From Thermoflexus sp035573655 (lineage in GTDB: Bacteria; Chloroflexota; Anaerolineae; Thermoflexales; Thermoflexaceae): 15,335 nucleotides of DNA. Position 1 is the first letter of the stretch. Each line of letters starts with the position of its first letter. The notes beneath the pieces are model-generated. The model worked only from the letters and a program-made list of their open reading frames with translations. It was not told where the DNA came from and did not search any database. The position numbers and the translations under genes are program-made. The stretch lies in assembly GCA_035573655.1 (NCBI GenBank), contig DATMAC010000133.1:1-15335 (forward strand), read 5' to 3'. Shown here piece by piece: positions 1 to 7,042 of this stretch.

Positions 1-441
1 ATCTCTCGCCAAGCCCCACCCCAGGATCCATTGCGCCACCCCGGCCCCCAAACCGATCCCCAGCCCGATTCCCGCACAAACCCAGGCCCAGATCTCCAGC
101 CCGGCGGTCCCCCGAGGGATCAGCCGCTCGGGCCCTATTGCCCAGAATAATCCCCACAATCCCAACAGCCCGAAGGCACTGCCCAGGCCGCTGCCGAGCA
201 CCCAGCGCCCCAACCCCCATCCTCGACCCCTCAGCGCCCATCCCTGGCCCCCACCCAGGAGCACCCCTATCCACAACCCGCTTAGCCCCAGGAACAAGGT
301 GATATCGGAGGGGCTTTGAAGGAAAACCCATCGCTTCAGCGCCGTCAGCGCCTGATCCAGCCCGACCATCCCGGCAAGCCCCAGGGCCCCGATGGCCCAA
401 TGCGCGCCGAACCAGCGTCCCCACCAGAGCCATCGCTTCAT
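1..441 (-). CDS. Multi-pass membrane protein, partial (C-terminus off window)
   Basis: The reading frame is open from an ATG at 441 to the window edge, giving 147 residues without a stop. It starts MKRWLWWGRWFGAHWAIGAL and is dominated by Gly/Leu/Trp-rich hydrophobic stretches. About four candidate membrane helices are visible, near residues 12-27, 47-60, 75-95 and 120-140. The start is supported by GGGAGG about 7 nt upstream. I do not recognise a family; the Gly-rich helices would suit a small integral membrane protein, but no catalytic or transport motif is seen. It lies downstream of the secreted protein at 631-1329, on the same strand and in the same frame, with a 189-nt gap. That it is a membrane protein is fairly secure; its function is unknown. 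Confidence 0.6.
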   Translation of the reverse strand, partial: MKRWLWWGRWFGAHWAIGALGLAGMVGLDQALTALKRWVFLQSPSDITLFLGLSGLWIGVLLGGGQGWALRGRGWGLGRWVLGSGLGSAFGLLGLWGLFWAIGPERLIPRGTAGLEIWAWVCAGIGLGIGLGAGVAQWILGWGLARD

Positions 442-630
442 ACAGCGCCCTCCCGAAGAACTGCTGATGGATGTCGCGGCCTCCAGCTTGTGCTTCCCAT
501 GATCTGAGCTGCCGGCAAGCAGTTCCTGGGTGATCCCCTCGACCGCCCCGGATTCCTCACGAGGATCCGTAAAGACCCCATCGACGCCGGCTCGGGCGTG
601 TCCTGCAGCATCCGTCGTCCCGACCCCGCT
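442..630 (-). pseudogene. Possible remnant of a glycerophosphodiester phosphodiesterase C-terminus
   Basis: This gap between two minus-strand genes stays open in one frame for about 62 codons, starting right after the stop of the upstream gene. At 565-591 the frame reads AGVDGVFTD, which resembles the C-terminal strand of GDPD-family TIM barrels (typically GVDGxxTDxP). No start codon with a ribosome site and no other GDPD motif (the HRG or ExD parts) is present upstream, where the unrelated secreted gene sits. The match is short and in GC-rich DNA an open frame of this length can arise by chance, so this is a weak call. Confidence 0.2.
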
Positions 631-1329
631 TCACGGCTGCTTTCCCGTTGGACTTGGGAAGCGCGCGTACTCGATCCACGGAAACACCGGCATCACCCGG
701 TCGGCGTAACCCAGGCGACCACCCCACATCCGGTAAACCCAGTGGGTGCGCACCCAGGCCTCCAGCTCAGCCCCGATGGCATCCACCAGCTCCACCTCCG
801 GCCGGTGAAGCCAGAACCGTAGATCCTCCGGCTGGTGCAGCCATCCCGTCAAATGGGTAATGATAGGCGCCTCCTCCGGATCGCCTGACCATCCGGCATG
901 CTCCAGCCAACGAGGATCGATATCCTCCCGACGCCAGGTGCGGGGATCCACCCAGCCGCCCCAAGCGAAGTCCGGCGCCAGCACCCCTGCCACACTTTCG
1001 AACTCCAGGTGATTGGAATCCAGCAGCTCCCGAACCGCCCGCAGGGAGAGGGGCGACCGGAAGGTGATTTGAACTGGCATCGGACCAGGCCACGGTGCTT
1101 CCAGCAGACGGCGCAGGCGGGCCGCGTTTGCGCTCCGATAGGCCTCCAAATGCTCAGGGGTGTTGGCAGGGAGCTCAGCACGGATCACCCAGAGGCCGCT
1201 CGGCTCTCGGAGGGCCGTCGCGCGCTCGGTTTCCGTGCGCCAGTCAAGGGGGATCGTCGCCGCTTGGGGAAAGGTAGCCCCGATGAACAGCGCGCCGAAC
1301 AATAACCCGAGCACGATCCTTGCTTTCAT
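631..1329 (-). CDS. Secreted protein of unknown function
   Basis: A 232-residue protein with a clear Sec signal peptide: MKAR basic start, a hydrophobic core of about 14 residues, then a likely cleavage after FPQAA around residue 23. An upstream in-frame start exists six codons earlier (1347), but CAGGAG lies 6 nt before the ATG at 1329, so the shorter start is preferred. The mature part is mixed alpha/beta in character, rich in Trp, Arg and Pro, with no lipobox and no further membrane segment. I recognise no domain. It is followed, after a gap, by the membrane protein at 1-441. It is probably exported to the envelope or medium; nothing in the sequence points to a reaction. Confidence 0.65.
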   Translation of the reverse strand: MKARIVLGLLFGALFIGATFPQAATIPLDWRTETERATALREPSGLWVIRAELPANTPEHLEAYRSANAARLRRLLEAPWPGPMPVQITFRSPLSLRAVRELLDSNHLEFESVAGVLAPDFAWGGWVDPRTWRREDIDPRWLEHAGWSGDPEEAPIITHLTGWLHQPEDLRFWLHRPEVELVDAIGAELEAWVRTHWVYRMWGGRLGYADRVMPVFPWIEYARFPSPTGKQP

Positions 1330-1906
1330 TGTGATCTCCTGATCCATATCATCACGTGGTCATGCCCATGAACCCCAATTTGGGAGATGGGCCGCTGACG
1401 CGGCCCACCCCGTATAGCCATCCCACGAACCTTGAGATCGACGCCGCGAATTGAAGAACGATTTCTGTTCGCCACAGGACATCCTCGCTCGGGGTGCGTG
1501 GGGAGAGGTGGAAGGCCCCCCTTCCCACAGCCCAAAGGGCTGTGGGAAGGGGGATGAAAACATTTTTTGGGGCGGAGCCGAGCGCCTTCGGTGCCCGGCT
1601 CCGCCCCAAAAACTCCACGAGGAAATCCACTGCATAATTCCTAAATAGCTTGTTTTCATTGTAATTAGCGGGAAGCTCACTCCACAACGGTATTTGTCAC
1701 AGGATGCCCCCTGTGGATTTCCACAGGCCTCCTTCAGGGTTGAGTTTCGGAGAGACGGACAGTATGGCCCCGTCCGGGCTCTCGGCCTATGCAGGATAAG
1801 CCCTTAGGTGGGCGAGGTGACCTTTTGGCGGCCCCCCTTGAAATCCCTGGATGGAAGATCGGCCGGGGCCTTCGCCCCGCCTGGCCCAGCCCTCGGAAAC
1901 CACCAA
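1330..1906. other. Long intergenic region with hairpins, no gene
   Basis: The 577 bases between the secreted-protein start and the response-regulator stop contain no frame with a plausible ribosome site or protein-like composition. They hold the twin-hairpin element at 1517-1612; CCTGTGG-ATTT-CCACAGG at 1710-1727, whose left arm can also pair with CACAGG near 1698-1703; and a GC-rich imperfect hairpin near 1861-1887 (GGGGC-CTTC-GCCCC core) just past the end of the response regulator, without a T-run. An AT-rich patch at 1629-1670 could hold a promoter, but I could not match one with good spacing. Confidence 0.6.
1517..1612 (+). repeat. Twin-hairpin intergenic element, copy 1
   Basis: The first hairpin has perfect 17-bp arms (1517-1533 and 1537-1553) around an AAA loop. 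A linker GATGAAAACA follows. The second hairpin has 23-nt arms (1564-1586 and 1590-1612) with one mismatch and one G-T pair, closing on a TTC turn and flanked by T5/A5 tracts. Read on the minus strand, the second hairpin is followed by ATGTTTTC, so it could also end transcription from the response regulator. The order of parts is shared with the elements at 5356-5447 and 15256-15335. Confidence 0.7.
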
Positions 1907-2548
1907 TCAAGAAGAGGCCTCTTCCCTGGAAGGCCCCTCAAGCCAGCCCCGCCGGATCGCCTCCCGAACGGCGGCCGCCCGGTTGTTGACCCCCAGCCGT
2001 TGGAAGATCTGGTTCAGATGATACCCCACCGTCCGCGGCGAGATCCCCAGACGGTGCGCGATGGCCCGATCGGTGAGCCCCTCCGCAACCAGCTTCAGGA
2101 TCTCGCGCTCCCGCTCCGTCAGCCCCTTGAGAAAAGCCAACGCCTGGGCCTTGGCCCGGATCTGTGGGCTGAACGATGTTAAACCCCGCGCCACGCTCTG
2201 CACGGCTGCGGCGATGGCTTCCATCCCCTCCTGCTTAAGCAGATAACCCTCCACCCCAACCGCCATAGCCTCCTGGATCAAAGCTTCGTCCTCGTAAGCG
2301 CTCAGCAGGAGAATCCGAATGGGCCATCCCCGACGCCGGATCTCGCGGGCGAGGGCCAGCCCATCCCGACGGGGGAGTCGGATATCGAGGACCGCCACAT
2401 CGGGCTGCAAACGCTCCAGCAGGATGAGGGCCGTTTCGCCATCTCCCACTTCGCCCACGACTTCGAAGTCGGGAAGCGTGTTCAAAAGGATCCGTAAACC
2501 CAGCCGCAACAATGGATGATCATCCGCCAGCAACACCCGAATGGGCAT
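1907..2548 (-). CDS. NarL/FixJ-type response regulator (orphan)
   Basis: A 213-residue two-domain regulator. The receiver domain (about 1-120) shows the acidic pair D9/D10, phosphoacceptor D55 in VLDIRLP, S83 in place of the switch Thr/Ser, and the conserved K105 in GYLLK. A LuxR/GerE helix-turn-helix (about 145-205) starts LTERERE and contains GLTDRAIAHRLGISPRTV. The recognition helix reads TVGYH where many members have TVKxH. The chosen ATG has GGAGG 8 nt upstream; a GTG three codons earlier overlaps that site and is unlikely. It should bind DNA as a phosphorylation-dependent dimer in the cytoplasm. No histidine kinase is in the window, so its signal and targets are unknown. The family call is secure. 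Confidence 0.92.
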   Translation of the reverse strand: MPIRVLLADDHPLLRLGLRILLNTLPDFEVVGEVGDGETALILLERLQPDVAVLDIRLPRRDGLALAREIRRRGWPIRILLLSAYEDEALIQEAMAVGVEGYLLKQEGMEAIAAAVQSVARGLTSFSPQIRAKAQALAFLKGLTEREREILKLVAEGLTDRAIAHRLGISPRTVGYHLNQIFQRLGVNNRAAAVREAIRRGWLEGPSREEASS

Positions 2549-2999
2549 TTGCCCCACCTCCCAAGCTCTTCAAGAGGAAATCATGACTTGGGCTTAAATC
2601 TCCTGGGCTGCTCGGTTGCGAACCGGAGCTGTCCATGGGATTCCTACTTAGAGGGCAGGCCGCCTACAAGCTCGCCCTTCACAGAAATTCCACCGAATCG
2701 AACGCTCGCCACTATGAGCTGGGATGACCTCCGCGGTTGTTTGTAACAACGCATGTTCAATTCGGGCTGCAGGGAGAGGGGGAGAAAAAGCCTTTGGGAG
2801 CGAAGGGCCGCCGAAGGCAGTCCCTTGCACCTATCGAGAACTTGCTGGACAGCCCATCGATCATAAAAATCAAATCCGGATGAAGCAGTATATGCTATGA
2901 TGGAAACATGCCCTCCATGGAGGTTGCAGCACGTTGAGCATCGAATTTCCGCACCCTTGCGAAGGGACATTGCCCATTTCGTTTCGAGGTGAAGCCGCC
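2549..2999. other. Divergent intergenic region, no gene
   Basis: This gap separates the minus-strand response regulator from the plus-strand lipoprotein and must hold both promoters. Visible items: a small hairpin at about 2610-2629 (GGTT-GCG-AACC core), a purine-rich tract with hairpin potential at 2771-2820 that resembles a decayed twin-hairpin element, and a TATGAT -10-like hexamer at 2896-2901 upstream of the lipoprotein with no good -35 partner. Open frames crossing it lack ribosome sites and protein-like composition. Confidence 0.5.
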
Positions 3000-3635
3000 A
3001 TGCGGAATTGGATCGGCATGTTGGGGACGGGTATTTTGCTGCTGTTCGGTGTGGGATGTGGGGTGGCGACTCCAGCATTCCCCAGGGAAACCCCCACCCA
3101 CACCCCGAGCTGGACAGTGACCCCCGTATTGGAGAGAGAACCGACATCCACCGCTACACCCGTGGGGGGCCTGCCGGATCTCCGTTTGCGAAGCCCGGCC
3201 TTCGCGGAAGGCGAGATCATTCCCCGCGAATATACCTGTGATGGGGCTGATCGCTCGCCACCTCTGCGCTGGGATCCTCCTCCGCCGGGGACCCGGAGCC
3301 TTGTGTTGATTATGGATGATCCAGACGCTCCAGGTGGACGGTTCATTCACTGGGTGCTCTATGAGATCCCGCCCCAGCGCACAGAGCTACCGGAAGGGTT
3401 ACCGGTGGAGCCCAACATTCCAGGCATTGGTCTGCAAGGATACAACGACTTTGGTCGAATTGGATACGGCGGACCATGCCCACCGGCCGGCCCAGCACAT
3501 CGCTATCGCTTCACACTGTATGCCCTCCAAATCATTCTGGGCTTTCCCCCCGAGGCGCGGCCTTCTGAAGTGGAAGCGATGCTTCCTGGGCACATCCTCG
3601 CCATCGGACGTCTGACCGGGCGCTACGGGCGGTGA
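3000..3635 (+). CDS. YbhB/YbcL-type PEBP-family lipoprotein
   Basis: A 211-residue protein. Residues 1-20 form a lipoprotein-like signal ending GVGC, with Cys20 the likely lipidated residue (Gly at -3 is atypical). A Thr/Pro-rich tether of about 35 residues follows. From about residue 55 comes a complete bacterial PEBP domain: SPAF, CDGADRSPPLRW, the ligand-site segment DDPDAPGGRFIHWVLY, and YGGPCPPAGPAHRYRFTLYAL. A longer frame begins 22 codons upstream, but GAGGTG about 8 nt before the ATG at 3000 and the signal peptide there decide the start. Bacterial PEBP proteins are conserved but poorly understood; the eukaryotic homologues bind phospholipids and inhibit kinases or proteases. It would sit anchored outside the membrane. 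It converges on the HIT gene. Confidence 0.9.
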   Translation: MRNWIGMLGTGILLLFGVGCGVATPAFPRETPTHTPSWTVTPVLEREPTSTATPVGGLPDLRLRSPAFAEGEIIPREYTCDGADRSPPLRWDPPPPGTRSLVLIMDDPDAPGGRFIHWVLYEIPPQRTELPEGLPVEPNIPGIGLQGYNDFGRIGYGGPCPPAGPAHRYRFTLYALQIILGFPPEARPSEVEAMLPGHILAIGRLTGRYGR

Positions 3636-3741
3636 GGAAAGCCGGGGCTGGGGGCCATCCAGCCGCGTCTCGGTATGTTTGGTCGGCGCTTTTTGCCCCT
3701 CGGCCTCCCCGCTCGCCGCACTGTCCTCAATGGAATGAAGG

Positions 3742-3766
3742 GCCCCTCGGCCGAGGGAGGGCTTTA
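3742..3766 (+). terminator. Possible weak terminator after the PEBP gene
   Basis: The perfect 14-bp palindrome CCCTCGGCCGAGGG (3744-3757), flanked by GCC and GGGC, is followed by CTTTAT. It lies in the gap between the convergent PEBP and HIT genes. As RNA, the stem would be only about 5-7 bp with a tight loop, and the T-run is short, so terminator function is doubtful. Confidence 0.3.
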
Positions 3767-3819
3767 TGCTTCCACGCGGGCGCGAGAAAAGGACCGCTCG
3801 AAGATTCCTCTTCCGCCGG

Positions 3820-4242
3820 TCAAGGGAGGGTTTCCAGAGCCCGTCGGATCTCTGCCGCGACCTCCGAGAGGGGACGTTCCCGGCGCACCACGGGCGGGCG
3901 AGCCAGCCGTAATCCATCTCCAACCCAGCGCGGGATTACATGAACGTGGAGGTGAAAGATCTCCTGGCCTGCGGCCCGCCCGTTGCTCTGCACCAAGTTC
4001 AGTCCCTCCGGGGCCAGGGCGGCGCGGATCGCCCGAGCCACCCGGACCGTGGTGCGCATGACCGCTGCGGCGTCCTCCTCATCAATCTCGAAGATGGTCG
4101 CCGCGTGGCGCTTGGGGATCACCAGGGTGTGGCCGGGGTTCGCCGGGTTGATGTCCATGAAGGCCATCGTCCGCTCGTCCTCATAGACGATCTCCGCAGG
4201 CTGCTGGCGTGCCACGATGGCGCAAAAGATGCACGAGCTCAT
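3820..4242 (-). CDS. HIT-family (HINT-like) nucleotide hydrolase
   Basis: A 140-residue histidine-triad protein, the normal length for the Hint branch. It shows the N-terminal CIFC pair (C4, C7), the central HTLVIPKRHAAT strand-loop, and the HIT signature HLHVHVIP (H97, H99, H101); by family, the middle His is the nucleophile attacking nucleoside phosphoramidates or similar nucleotide conjugates. The frame runs upstream to 4404, but that extension crosses a terminator hairpin. The ATG at 4242 has GGGAGG 6 nt upstream and begins with the family-typical MSSCIFC. It is a cytoplasmic, probably housekeeping enzyme, separated from the sugar locus by the terminator at 4338-4385. Confidence 0.93.
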   Translation of the reverse strand: MSSCIFCAIVARQQPAEIVYEDERTMAFMDINPANPGHTLVIPKRHAATIFEIDEEDAAAVMRTTVRVARAIRAALAPEGLNLVQSNGRAAGQEIFHLHVHVIPRWVGDGLRLARPPVVRRERPLSEVAAEIRRALETLP

Positions 4243-4337
4243 CGGATCCCTCCCAACAGGGGTTTCAGAAGAGCCCCGCTCTGGAGCCGACCCTGTCCAT
4301 AACAATACCACAACGAGCGGTGGATGGGAGCCTTGCG

Positions 4338-4385
4338 AATAAAAGAGATGGGGGCGGCACATCCATATATGCCACCCCCTATCTC
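4338..4385 (-). terminator. Intrinsic terminator after the SDR gene
   Basis: Read on the minus strand, GAGATAGGGGGTGGCA pairs with TGCCGCCCCCATCTC (about 14 bp, one bulge, one mismatch) and is directly followed by TTTTATT. It lies about 70 nt after the stop of the dehydrogenase and before the HIT gene, so it closes the sugar locus. A separate 12-bp palindrome, CGCTTTAAAGCG, sits at 4425-4436 between the stop codon and this hairpin. Confidence 0.85.
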
Positions 4386-4456
4386 GTGGGAGGATGAAGC
4401 GCATGAGGCTTGGCTAAAGCATTGCGCTTTAAAGCGTTTGGCGGCTTCCGTGTCTC

Positions 4457-5236
4457 CTACGTAAGATGCGCCCCTCCCGTGACGTCGAGGACCGCGCCGG
4501 TGATGAAATCCGCCTCAGGCAAACAGAGAAGAAGCACCGCATTGGCCACGTCCTGAGGCTCCTCGATGCGCCCCAGAGGCGTCTTGCTCACGTATTCCGC
4601 CCGCACGGCTTCCGGATCCATCCCCCGCAGCCGGCCCTCCCAGACGATCTCCCGCTCCTGCATCGACGTGCGCACGAAGCCGGGACAAATCAAATTGACT
4701 TTGATGTTATATTTGCCGACCTCGACGGCCAGGCTCAGGCCGAAGCCGATGACGGCCCACTTAGAGGCTGCGTAATGGGCCAGAAGAGGGACCGCCCGGT
4801 GGCCGGCCATGGAGGCGGTGATGATGATCCGGCCTCCGCCCTGGCGGATCATGTGAGGGATAGCGGCCTGGCATGTCAGGAACACACCCTTCGTGTTTAC
4901 ATTGAAGTTATAGTCCCACTCTTCCTCGGTGAGGTCCTTGGCCCAGTTCATGGTTGAGACGCCGGCGTTCGCACAAACGATGTCCAGGCGGCCCCATTTG
5001 GCGACCACGGCATCCATCACCGCAACGTTTTCCGCCTTCCGAGTGACATCCAACCGCCAAGCCTCCGCGATTCCACCGGATTGTCGGATCTCGTCAGCGA
5101 CCTGACGGGCCCATTCTTCGTTGATATCGGTGACCGCCACCAACGCCCCCTCGCGGGCCAGGGTCCGGGCGATGGCCGCCCCGATCCCGGTTCCGCTCCC
5201 CGTTACAACAGCCACTTGGCCATCCAGCCGTCCCAT
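4457..5236 (-). CDS. Short-chain dehydrogenase/reductase (classical SDR, NAD-type)
   Basis: A 259-residue classical SDR. It shows the Rossmann TGSGTGIG (residues 12-19), NAG at 90-92, and the catalytic set N114, S142 (TAS), Y155 and K159 (YAASK). Asp37 at the end of beta-2 favours NAD(H) over NADP(H). It probably interconverts an alcohol and a keto group on the sugar or alditol carried by the adjacent transporter, before or alongside the FGGY kinase step. The frame extends six codons upstream, but AGGAGG lies 6-7 nt before the ATG at 5236. It is last in the locus, separated from the kinase by 286 nt holding a twin-hairpin element, and followed by an intrinsic terminator. The substrate cannot be read from sequence. 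Confidence 0.93.
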   Translation of the reverse strand: MGRLDGQVAVVTGSGTGIGAAIARTLAREGALVAVTDINEEWARQVADEIRQSGGIAEAWRLDVTRKAENVAVMDAVVAKWGRLDIVCANAGVSTMNWAKDLTEEEWDYNFNVNTKGVFLTCQAAIPHMIRQGGGRIIITASMAGHRAVPLLAHYAASKWAVIGFGLSLAVEVGKYNIKVNLICPGFVRTSMQEREIVWEGRLRGMDPEAVRAEYVSKTPLGRIEEPQDVANAVLLLCLPEADFITGAVLDVTGGAHLT

Positions 5237-5355
5237 GGCAATCCTCCTGAGCAAAGGTTGAAGGCGCTTTCAGCCCACGCCCCGGATCCAAGATCTCATT
5301 CGTCAGCCGTTCTTACGCAATGCCAATGCGGATATCGGCAGTTCCCTCCTGGGCG

Positions 5356-5447
5356 CTTTTTGGCTGAGCCGCGCGCCGCAGGTGCGCGGCTCAGCCAAAA
5401 AGATTTTTCATCCTCCCTCCTAACGGCCCTTTGGACCGTGGAGAGGG
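5356..5447 (-). repeat. Twin-hairpin intergenic element, copy 2
   Basis: Read on the minus strand: an imperfect first hairpin (5447 to about 5415, with CCAAAGGGC at its tip), a linker GGATGAAAAATC, then a second hairpin with 22-bp arms (5356-5377 and 5381-5402, one G-T pair, 3-nt loop) flanked by T5 and A5 tracts. The order of parts and the tip and linker sequences match copy 1 at 1517-1612. On the plus strand the long hairpin is followed by ATTTTTC, giving terminator character in the direction opposite to the flanking genes, so it is not simply the kinase terminator. Confidence 0.65.
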
Positions 5448-5522
5448 AAGATGGAAGAGAGCGGAGCCCTTCCGCCTCCTCGCAAGCGCTCCAACCGAAT
5501 GGGGCCGGTCAGAATCGTTGCC

Positions 5523-7028
5523 TTATTCATGAGGGGAAAGCCGGGCAGCCCTTGGGAAGAGCGCTTTCAAGGCCTCGTAAAGATCTCGATACAGACGATA
5601 GGCTTCCTGATATCGTTCGTAGGCTTTCGGATCCGGTTCGTTCCAGAAAGCAGGCCCAGTAAAAGCCTCGATCTCGGCCCAATCGGAGAACAGCCCGATT
5701 CCCATCCCGGCCACGAAAGCCACTCCCAAGGCAGAACCCGGATGGGCGGGATGGGATTCCACAGGCATCCCCAAGACGTCGGCAGCGATCTGCCGCCACA
5801 GGCGGCTGCGAACCCCTCCATCCGTGGCCAGCACGCGGCGAATGGGGTATCCTTGCTCTTTCAGGATCTCCACGTGATGCTGGAAACCGTAGATCACGGC
5901 CTCTAAGATGGCCCGGAACATATGGCCTCGCCCATGGCTCAGGGTGAGCCCAAAGAAGATCCCCCGCGCTTGCGGATCGAAGAGGGGGGTCTTCTCGCCC
6001 AGGAAATAAGGGAGGACGATGAGCCCATCAGCCGCCGGGGGCGTTTGCGCTGCCTCCTCATCCAGACGCCGGTAGACTTCCGATCCGCCCGGCTCGCCCA
6101 ACACCTGGGTGACGAACCATTTCACCAGGGAGCCGGAGGCTGCCATACATCCGTTCAAGAGATAACGCCCTGGGATGTCGTGGTAATCGATGTAAAGCTG
6201 AGGGTGGGGCTCCAAGCAATCCATGCAATAGAGGATGTCACCCGCCGCCCCGAACTTGATCAGCAGGTCGCCGTTCTCCCGCAACCCTGCGGCCAGGGCC
6301 GAGGCCACGTGGTCCGCGCTGCCGGCCACTACCGGCGTCCCTGGGGCCAACCCGGTCGCCTCAGCCGCCTCTTTGGTGATGACGCCGATGATGTCGGTGG
6401 GGGAGTGCACGGACGGGAACAGCTCCTCCCACAAACCGCTGGCGGCGAGGAGCGTCGCATCCCACGCCTGCTGGTGGATATCGAACAATCCGCTCTCCAC
6501 CGCCCAGTTGATCTCCAGGGACCATGTCCCTGTCAAACGGTAAGCAATGTAGTCGTAGGAGCCCATGACCCGGCGGGTGCGGTGCCAGACCTCCGGCTCA
6601 TGGCGCTGGATCCACATCAAACGGGGTCCCACATGCTGCTGGTTGGTGTAGCCGCCTGTTCGTGAGAAAAGGAGCTCCTGATCCAAGTTCTGCCGGAGCC
6701 ATTCGATCTCCGCCACCGCCCGGGCGTCGTTTTGCAGGATCGCCGGGCGCAGGATCGCTCCGGTTTCGTCCAGCAACACCAAGGCGGGGACCATGCCGCT
6801 ACAGCCCACGACGGCGATCTCCTTGGGATCCCGGCCGGCCAGGAGCTGCCGGCATACCGAGATCACCCCTTGCCACCAGTCCGCCGGGTCCTCCTCCGCC
6901 CACCCTGGATAAGGGGAGTGCAGATCATGCGGAGCCAGCGCCTCGGCCACCAGTTCTCCCCCGCTTCCGATCAAAACCCCTTTCACACCGGTTGTCCCCA
7001 CATCGATTCCGAGGGCCATACGAGCCAT
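5523..7028 (-). CDS. FGGY-family carbohydrate kinase (xylulokinase-like)
   Basis: A 501-residue kinase, normal length for FGGY enzymes. The N-terminal phosphate-binding motif GIDVGTTGVKG (7-17) is intact. The catalytic Asp lies in GSADHVASA (D239). The FGGY second-half signature is seen around 358-390 (GLTLSHGRGHMFRAILEAVIYG), followed by the nucleotide motif TDGGVRSRLWRQIAADVLG (402-420). It should transfer phosphate from ATP to a hydroxyl of a ketose or related sugar. The active-site NDAR (100-103) resembles the xylulokinase group, but substrate within FGGY cannot be assigned by eye. The start at 7028 has GAGGAGG 8 nt upstream. It lies 14 nt after the MalG-type permease, so they are co-transcribed. 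A longer open frame to 7922 is the permease shadow. Confidence 0.93.
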   Translation of the reverse strand: MARMALGIDVGTTGVKGVLIGSGGELVAEALAPHDLHSPYPGWAEEDPADWWQGVISVCRQLLAGRDPKEIAVVGCSGMVPALVLLDETGAILRPAILQNDARAVAEIEWLRQNLDQELLFSRTGGYTNQQHVGPRLMWIQRHEPEVWHRTRRVMGSYDYIAYRLTGTWSLEINWAVESGLFDIHQQAWDATLLAASGLWEELFPSVHSPTDIIGVITKEAAEATGLAPGTPVVAGSADHVASALAAGLRENGDLLIKFGAAGDILYCMDCLEPHPQLYIDYHDIPGRYLLNGCMAASGSLVKWFVTQVLGEPGGSEVYRRLDEEAAQTPPAADGLIVLPYFLGEKTPLFDPQARGIFFGLTLSHGRGHMFRAILEAVIYGFQHHVEILKEQGYPIRRVLATDGGVRSRLWRQIAADVLGMPVESHPAHPGSALGVAFVAGMGIGLFSDWAEIEAFTGPAFWNEPDPKAYERYQEAYRLYRDLYEALKALFPRAARLSPHE

Positions 7029-7042
7029 GGTTTCCACCCTCC

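Noticed and set aside
1352..1687. Minus-strand open frames across the 1330-1906 gap
   Set aside because: They run through the twin-hairpin element, lack ribosome sites and have no protein-like pattern.
4243..4404. 54-residue N-terminal extension of the HIT protein
   Set aside because: It would be encoded across the SDR terminator hairpin and precedes a family-typical start MSSCIFC that has GGGAGG in place.
5356..5402. Long hairpin read as the terminator of the FGGY kinase
   Set aside because: On the minus strand the T-run precedes and the A-run follows the stem, so it does not fit an intrinsic terminator in that direction.
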